Below are positions 1 to 3,178 of a stretch of DNA of 5,748 bases, one piece after another. Below the pieces are notes generated by a model. It did not search any database. It was given only the letters and a program-made list of their open reading frames with translations, and had not been told where the DNA came from. The DNA lies in contig JAITWD010000060.1 of the NCBI GenBank assembly GCA_031285465.1, positions 1 to 5,748 of the forward strand. Reading direction: 5' to 3'. How positions within the stretch are numbered: the stretch's first letter is position 1; each line of letters starts with the position of its first letter. The position numbers were made by a program, and so were the translations under genes. The stretch is from Lachnospiraceae bacterium. Lineage in GTDB: Bacteria > Bacillota > Clostridia > Lachnospirales > Lachnospiraceae.

Positions 1-44
1 GATGGTTTTACCGGATTGAAACACTACCTTGTATGAAAATTGAG

Positions 45-164
45 CTCTTGGTTTATCACAACCGTCGGTCAAATATGGATAAATCTCTTGGTTTATCCAC
101 AACCGCCGGTCAAATATGGATAAATCTCTTGGTTTATCCACAACCGTCGGTTAAATGCGGATAG
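45..164. repeat. Three tandem copies of a ~41-bp unit
   Basis: Three head-to-tail copies begin at 45, 85 and 126, each starting CTCTTGGTTTATC. The first copy is 40 bp because one C is missing from its TATCCACA stretch, the second is 41 bp, and the third diverges after about 25 bp (TTAAATGCGGATAG in place of TCAAATATGGATAA). Each unit contains TTTATCC and, about 17 bp on, GGATAAA (degenerate in copy 3), so each can fold back on itself. A small palindrome ACCGnCGGT, whose centre base varies (T, C, T), lies in the loop. The units abut with no unique spacers, so this is not a CRISPR array. The third copy overlaps the stop codon and last codons of tmcAL. The array could be an intergenic repeat family or a protein-binding array. 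Confidence 0.9.
53..142. promoter_or_regulatory. Candidate DnaA-box cluster inside the tandem repeat
   Basis: The consensus DnaA box TTATCCACA occurs exactly at 93-101 and 134-142 on the plus strand, 41 bp apart, or close to four helical turns. The first repeat copy has the same site with one C deleted (53-60). Between them, on the minus strand, TTATCCATA (8 of 9 matches) occurs at 74-82 and 115-123. Perfect repeated boxes in alternating orientation with regular spacing are what DnaA-binding clusters look like. No dnaA, dnaN, AT-rich unwinding region or origin gene context is visible here, so a titration or regulatory cluster is more likely than oriC. The boxes may also be incidental to a repeat family. 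Confidence 0.45.
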
Positions 165-1488
165 GCGAGCGGGTGTATTCGGGGATCGGGGTTTGGTGAT
201 ATTTGGCGGCATAGACGAGGTCGTATATATGGGCGGCGTGGAGGTCCTGTTTGAACATGGTCTGGCCGGGGGTGGTCAGGGCATCAAGGGCGGTAGCGGG
301 TTTGGAGATGAGGGGAATGGTGGCATGGTGTTTAATGGCGGTTAGGAGTGGAGCGGCAGAGGCGCGAAAACCAAGGAGGCGCGCATAATAGACCGGGGTG
401 CGGTCGGCGGCTGGTCTGGTGCTTTGGTCAGCGGGATAGTGGTCGGTAGGGCCGTTGGTGTGGTCAGCGGTGTAACTACCGGAGTGGGCAGCAGGGTTGT
501 GGGGGCAGTGGTTCGAAGGTATATCAAGGAGGATATGGAGCAGGCAGCGGCTGATGCGTGAATAGGTCAGGTCACGGGATTTTAGGCGGTTGATGAAGTC
601 GCGGTAGGTGGTAAAGGAAAAGCGGTTCTTTTTTATTTTATCACTCAGAGCGGGGGTGACATCAAGAAAGCGGGTGAGGTCGCTATCGGCAAGGCTTAAG
701 AGCTTGTAGTGTAGCAGGAGGGAAAGGTCGTTTTCATTGATGATGGTGTCACGGTCGGTCGCCAGGGCGGAAGGGCTTTCAGGGAGTAAAAGCGGAAGGA
801 CATTCTCCGGGAGGCAGTCGGTAAGGGCACTAAGTGAACCGCCGGTTTCTAAGTGACGGCGGATGGCTGAGGCGGAGTTATAGTGGGGATGGGATAGTTG
901 GCTATCGGCGTAACCGGAACCCTGGCGGAGAATGGTAAAGGGGGTAATGGTACTGTGGTGGTTAGTAAGCGCCTTTAGGTATTCAATGGCGAGGATGTTA
1001 TTGGGGGTGTTTAGCAGTTCGGTGAGCTGTAGGTGATCAAGTGGATCAAGGGCGTTCACCCGGGCCGCGGGGAAGGAGAGGCCTTTTTTTAGTTGGCGTT
1101 TAAGTTCGGTCTGGTAGCGGGGGGATTCATGGGTCAGGGCAGCGGCAGCGGCGGTGAGGGCGGCAATGTCGCCACTTTCACTGCCAAAGAAGAGGTGGTC
1201 GGTGACGCCTAGCCGGTCAAGGAGGGCAATGGCACCGTGGGCAAAGAATTCGGCACTGGCGGTGGCGTAGCAGGTGGGGAGCTCAAGGACGAGATCGGCA
1301 CTGTTAAGGAGCGCCATACGGGTACGGTTATATTTATGGGTCATCGCGGGGGCACCGCGCTGGACGAAGTTGCCACTCATGACGATAATGGTGTAGTCAG
1401 CAGCGGTGATCTTCCGGGCTTCGGTCAGCAGGTGGCGGTGGCCGTTATGGAAGGGGTTAAATTCAGCGATAATGGCAACGGTTTTCAA
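151..1488 (-). CDS. tmcAL: tRNA(Met) cytidine acetate ligase TmcAL (YlbM family)
   Basis: TmcAL makes N4-acetylcytidine at wobble position 34 of elongator tRNA-Met, using acetate and ATP through an acetyl-adenylate; it is a cytoplasmic nucleotidyltransferase-fold enzyme. The N-terminus shows the family signature: VAIIAEFNPFHNGH (residues 4-17, with the HxGH nucleotide-binding motif at 14-17), then IIVMSGNFVQRG, and later LFFGSESGD. The TTG start at 1488 is chosen because AAGGAGA sits 6 nt upstream and the protein then begins exactly at the family start; the upstream in-frame ATG at 1530 has no such site and would add 14 unrelated residues. The product is 445 residues, longer than the ~400-415 usual for the family. 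The excess is a low-complexity His/Pro/Ala/Thr/Asp stretch at about residues 325-365, between the LLDI helix and VYYARLLGF. The stop lies inside the tandem repeat. Confidence 0.95.
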   Translation of the reverse strand: MKTVAIIAEFNPFHNGHRHLLTEARKITAADYTIIVMSGNFVQRGAPAMTHKYNRTRMALLNSADLVLELPTCYATASAEFFAHGAIALLDRLGVTDHLFFGSESGDIAALTAAAAALTHESPRYQTELKRQLKKGLSFPAARVNALDPLDHLQLTELLNTPNNILAIEYLKALTNHHSTITPFTILRQGSGYADSQLSHPHYNSASAIRRHLETGGSLSALTDCLPENVLPLLLPESPSALATDRDTIINENDLSLLLHYKLLSLADSDLTRFLDVTPALSDKIKKNRFSFTTYRDFINRLKSRDLTYSRISRCLLHILLDIPSNHCPHNPAAHSGSYTADHTNGPTDHYPADQSTRPAADRTPVYYARLLGFRASAAPLLTAIKHHATIPLISKPATALDALTTPGQTMFKQDLHAAHIYDLVYAAKYHQTPIPEYTRSPIRI

Positions 1489-1494
1489 TGGAAA

Positions 1495-1501
1495 TCTCCT
1501 T
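1495..1501 (-). promoter_or_regulatory. Ribosome binding site that fixes the TTG start of tmcAL
   Basis: On the minus strand AAGGAGA is followed by six bases (TTTCCA) and then TTG at 1488-1486. It is a near-perfect Shine-Dalgarno match at good spacing and decides in favour of the TTG codon over the ATG 42 bases upstream. Confidence 0.85.
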
Positions 1502-1520
1502 GTATGTATGCATGATTTAA

Positions 1521-1549
1521 AGGTTAGCATGAAAAGGATAAAGATGCAA
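1521..1549 (-). promoter_or_regulatory. Possible weak promoter of tmcAL
   Basis: On the minus strand TTGCAT (1549-1544) and TAACCT (1526-1521) are separated by 17 bp, with a TG one base before the -10, giving an extended -10. The matches to consensus are poor (3 of 6 each), so this is a candidate only. It is the best pair I saw upstream of the TTG start, and the terminator at 1654-1698 implies that tmcAL needs its own promoter. Confidence 0.3.
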
Positions 1550-1653
1550 CCGAATTCCGGCTGAGGACGAGAAGAAAAAGCAGGGTTCGAAAGTACTAAG
1601 CCCGGTGCAGTGGTTTGGTTTCACCGTGTGTATCTTATCATGAAAAAGAAATG

Positions 1654-1698
1654 AAAAAAAGGCCTGAAATGCCGTTAATAACAGCATTTCAGACCTTT
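1654..1698 (-). terminator. Rho-independent terminator of the RelB/AbrB-like gene
   Basis: The arms at 1658-1672 and 1684-1698 pair over 15 bp with one mismatch (GGYCTGAAATGC plus flanking A/T pairs), around an 11-base loop. Read on the minus strand, the hairpin runs into an unbroken T tract (complement of the A run 1654-1660). It starts 12 bases after the stop codon of the minus-strand gene ending at 1710. No comparable T run follows on the plus strand, so the terminator acts on minus-strand transcripts and separates this gene from tmcAL. Confidence 0.9.
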
Positions 1699-1709
1699 AG
1701 ACAGCGTAA

Positions 1710-2033
1710 TCAGCGGGCGTCCTTATTGGATTTGGCCTTTTTATAATAAATGGAATCTCCGGAGGTAAAGGCTTCTAAATATTCGCCCGGCCGAACACCT
1801 AAGGATTCCAAAAATTCACGTGGCACGGTGACACGGCACAGTTGGTCAACCTTTCTTCTGATACCACAATTGTCGGTATTAATGTCAAAGGGGAACCGAT
1901 TGGACACAGCGATCCTTTTCAAAAACATCCGTACCGCGGTGTCAACATCTAACCCCATATCCGACAAAGTGGCCTCTACTTTTTCCATATCAGTATCATT
2001 GATCAGTTCGGTTATTATCAACTTATTTTCCAT
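1710..2033 (-). CDS. RelB/DinJ-like and AbrB/SpoVT-like fusion protein, orphan antitoxin-type regulator
   Basis: This is a 107-residue protein with two recognisable parts. Residues 5-51 resemble the RelB/DinJ antitoxin fold: a short strand, then a helix ending in GLDVDTAVRMFLKRIAVSNRFPFDI, parallel to the family's GL-S-T-A-MFLK...IPFEI pattern. Residues 58-99 (IRRKVDQLCRVTVPREFLESLGV...GDSIYYKK) match the AbrB/MazE/SpoVT swapped-hairpin DNA-binding domain, with the VTVPRE core at 68-73. The ATG at 2033 is chosen because GAAGAGGA lies 8 bases upstream; earlier in-frame ATGs overlap that site. It has its own promoter, a putative operator and a terminator, so it appears monocistronic. No toxin gene adjoins it on either side. 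Its likely role is a DNA-binding regulator, perhaps autoregulatory; whether it neutralises a toxin elsewhere is unknown. Confidence 0.8.
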   Translation of the reverse strand: MENKLIITELINDTDMEKVEATLSDMGLDVDTAVRMFLKRIAVSNRFPFDINTDNCGIRRKVDQLCRVTVPREFLESLGVRPGEYLEAFTSGDSIYYKKAKSNKDAR

Positions 2034-2060
2034 TTTAAGCATCCTCTTCAATTTATTCGT

Positions 2061-2088
2061 TAGTATAATAGACACACCTATTGTATTA
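2061..2088. promoter_or_regulatory. Inverted repeat overlapping the -10, putative operator
   Basis: TAGTATAATAG (2061-2071) and CTATTGTATTA (2078-2088) form an inverted repeat with 9 of 11 positions matching around a 6-base spacer (ACACAC). It covers the -10 element and start region of the promoter of the RelB/AbrB-like gene. A further TAGTATAAT lies at 2140-2148. AbrB-type and RelB-type proteins commonly repress their own promoters through such sites, so autoregulation is a reasonable inference. Confidence 0.5.
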
Positions 2089-2108
2089 GAAAATCATGAA
2101 TTTTGCAA
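2080..2108 (-). promoter_or_regulatory. Sigma-A-like promoter of the RelB/AbrB-like gene
   Basis: On the minus strand the -35 is TTGCAA (2108-2103), the spacer is exactly 17 bp and the -10 is TACAAT (2085-2080, 5 of 6). The start codon follows about 46 bases after the -10. The spacing and matches make this the best promoter for the gene ending at 1710. Confidence 0.7.
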
Positions 2109-2308
2109 CTATATCTGTCTAATTTATCGTTTTTTTTAATAGTATAATTTATCTAAGCACCTGTTATTAAGCCACTTTGGGCGCTTGATTATAACTTATT
2201 AAGTGATAAGTGACATGGCGGTCAATATCGTATTATTGTCGATAGAGTAATTTGATCAGCAGAAAAATGTCCTGTTTGAGCACAAATAATGAAATTGCAT
2301 TTATTTTG

Positions 2309-2336
2309 ATGACAAAAGTCTGCGGAGTGATATAAT
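2309..2336 (+). promoter_or_regulatory. Extended -10 promoter for the transposase-remnant/Roco cluster
   Basis: A perfect TATAAT at 2331-2336 is preceded by TGA, making an extended -10. ATGACA (2309-2314, 5 of 6 against TTGACA) lies 16 bp upstream as the -35. The leader to the ATG at 2441 is about 100 bases. It probably began as the transposase promoter of the insertion element and now would transcribe the whole plus-strand gene cluster, since no stronger promoter is seen before 2796 or 3179. Confidence 0.65.
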
Positions 2337-2362
2337 GGAGATAAATAACAATTAGCAAATAA

Positions 2363-2390
2363 TGTCCACTTACAGGACAGTCGGTTTTTT
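2363..2390 (+). terminator. Weak hairpin plus T run in the leader, possible attenuator
   Basis: TGTCC (2363-2367) and GGACA (2375-2379) pair around a 7-base loop, and a six-T run follows at 2385-2390. The stem is only 5 bp and the T run starts five bases after it, so termination would be inefficient. A competing pairing of the right arm with TGTCCTGT at 2268-2275 lies upstream of the promoter and so would not be in the transcript. Confidence 0.2.
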
Positions 2391-2440
2391 GGTAGTAGAA
2401 ATAGGTCGATCGAGACCATATAAAATACGAGGTGATAGCT

Positions 2441-2806
2441 ATGCAAAGAGTAATTGAACAATTGGATCCCTATTTGGAATGTGATGATTGTATTGTTGAT
2501 GACAAGCATGTCGTATTCAAGGTAACCTCCACCCAGACCACCCTTCACTGCCCCCATTGCGGGGTGGAAAGTAAGAAGGTGAATTCGACCAATTACCGCA
2601 AGATCAAGGATCTGCCGATCGAGGGCAAGCCGACCATCATTATGCTGATGGCGCGGAATATGGTCTGTGCCAATCCGGACTGCCCGCACCGGTTTTTTGT
2701 GGAGCGGTTTGATTTTATCCAGTACCATTGCCAGATGACCAAGCGGTTGGCGGAGAAGAATATGGGGGAGGGGAAGGGAAAGGGGATTGGCAACTATGGC
2801 ACATGA
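2441..2806 (+). pseudogene. Truncated ISL3-family transposase, N-terminal zinc-ribbon part only
   Basis: The 121-codon frame starts at the ATG at 2441 behind AGGTGA. Residues 1-106 look like the start of an ISL3-family transposase: a zinc ribbon with CPHCG at 37-41 and CANPDC at 76-81, the linking KIKDLPIEGKP segment, then RFFVERFDFIQYH and MTKRLAEK. Family members are usually about 400 residues or more, so the rest of the helix-turn-helix region and the whole DDE catalytic domain are missing; it cannot transpose. Similarity stops near 2758. The remaining codons (Gly/Lys/Glu-rich) come from a purine-rich stretch that also forms the ribosome site of the next gene. The frame ends 11 bases inside that gene, which suggests translational coupling. 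Whether the zinc-ribbon peptide is still made and used, for example as a DNA-binding leader protein, is open. Confidence 0.8.
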
Positions 2807-3146
2807 TACATATAATGCCGGCCAGGTCGGCAATCAAGGACCAAACGCCGGTAAGAACTCAACACAAATAATGAACACCTACAATTTCACCACGCTACTC
2901 GACTACGATAAACTAGCAGACGAAATCACACAGCTAAAGGCCTACCTGCGTATGCAGGAGGACAGCGATGACAACGATATTTTAAAGGGTAATCTGGCAA
3001 AATTAGGCAGAGCGGTTGAAGAAAAGAATGATCGAACGATCACAGAGCGGTTAAAAGCCGGGGGGACAAAGCTGTTACAGATAGCAAGGGAAATCAGTTG
3101 TCCGTTAATAGCCAACCTCCTAACCGAAATCATCACGTCGATGTAG
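2796..3146 (+). CDS. Small helical protein with N-terminal GQVGNQG motif, putative effector or adaptor partner of the Roco GTPase
   Basis: I do not recognise a named family with certainty. The 116-residue product begins at the ATG at 2796, with AGGGG 10 bases upstream; the in-frame TTG at 2787 is too close to that site. Residues 5-28 form a Gly/Asn/Gln/Ala-rich, charge-poor motif (TYNAGQVGNQGPNAG at 5-19) repeated at the C-terminus of the downstream Roco protein. Residues 34-116 are predicted mostly helical: an amphipathic helix (DYDKLADEITQLKAYLRM), an acidic turn (EDSDDND), a second helix rich in K/E, then LKAGGTKLLQIAREI and a hydrophobic last helix (PLIANLLTEII, 103-113). There is no signal peptide. 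This tail resembles helical tails I recall from proteins next to bacterial signalling NTPases, but I cannot confirm a family. It overlaps the transposase remnant and lies 32 bp before the Roco gene, so co-expression is very likely. A membrane-acting or recruited effector is an inference. Confidence 0.75.
   Translation: MAHDTYNAGQVGNQGPNAGKNSTQIMNTYNFTTLLDYDKLADEITQLKAYLRMQEDSDDNDILKGNLAKLGRAVEEKNDRTITERLKAGGTKLLQIAREISCPLIANLLTEIITSM
2811..2876 (+). repeat. Shared Gly/Asn/Gln motif, copy 1 (N-terminus of the small protein)
   Basis: This encodes residues 6-27 of the small protein. It aligns without gaps to residues 766-787 of the Roco protein (bases 5474-5539), with 15 of 22 residues identical and about 35 of the first 43 bases identical. 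The strong DNA identity suggests a duplication or gene conversion that keeps the two ends matched. Confidence 0.85.
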
Positions 3147-3178
3147 TGGACGGTTGGATAGCATGAGGAGGAAGAATT

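Larger units (their letters stand above)
2109..2440. other. AT-rich intergenic control region with short repeats, no gene
   Basis: I see no convincing coding sequence here. The stretch holds an 8-base T run (2131-2138), a second TAGTATAAT (2140-2148), and a small dyad ACTTAT/ATAAGT (2194-2199 and 2206-2211). It also holds a perfect 8-base inverted pair TGTCCTGT (2268-2275) and ACAGGACA (2372-2379), and the promoter at 2309-2336 for the plus-strand cluster. The left end of the ISL3-family element presumably lies in this stretch, but I could not identify its terminal inverted repeat or a target duplication. Confidence 0.5.

Noticed and set aside
45..164. CRISPR-like array
   Set aside because: The repeats abut directly, with no unique spacers between copies; it is a plain tandem repeat.
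1580..1608. tRNA-like GGTTCGAA with nearby stem bases
   Set aside because: Only the T-loop-like heptamer is present; no acceptor stem, anticodon arm or D arm can be drawn around it.
1750..2139. 129-residue plus-strand open frame
   Set aside because: It is antisense to the RelB/AbrB-like gene, whose domains, promoter and terminator are clear; the plus frame shows no family features.
2213..2250. Short plus-strand frame starting ATGGCGGTC
   Set aside because: It has only 11 codons, no ribosome site, and lies upstream of the promoter at 2309-2336.
2419..2424. TATAAA as a second -10 just before the transposase remnant
   Set aside because: No acceptable -35 lies 15-19 bp upstream, and its start would leave almost no leader before the ribosome site.
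2222..2833. 203-residue minus-strand open frame
   Set aside because: It lies opposite the transposase remnant and the start of the small protein gene, has no ribosome site and no recognisable domain; it is a shadow of the plus-strand genes.
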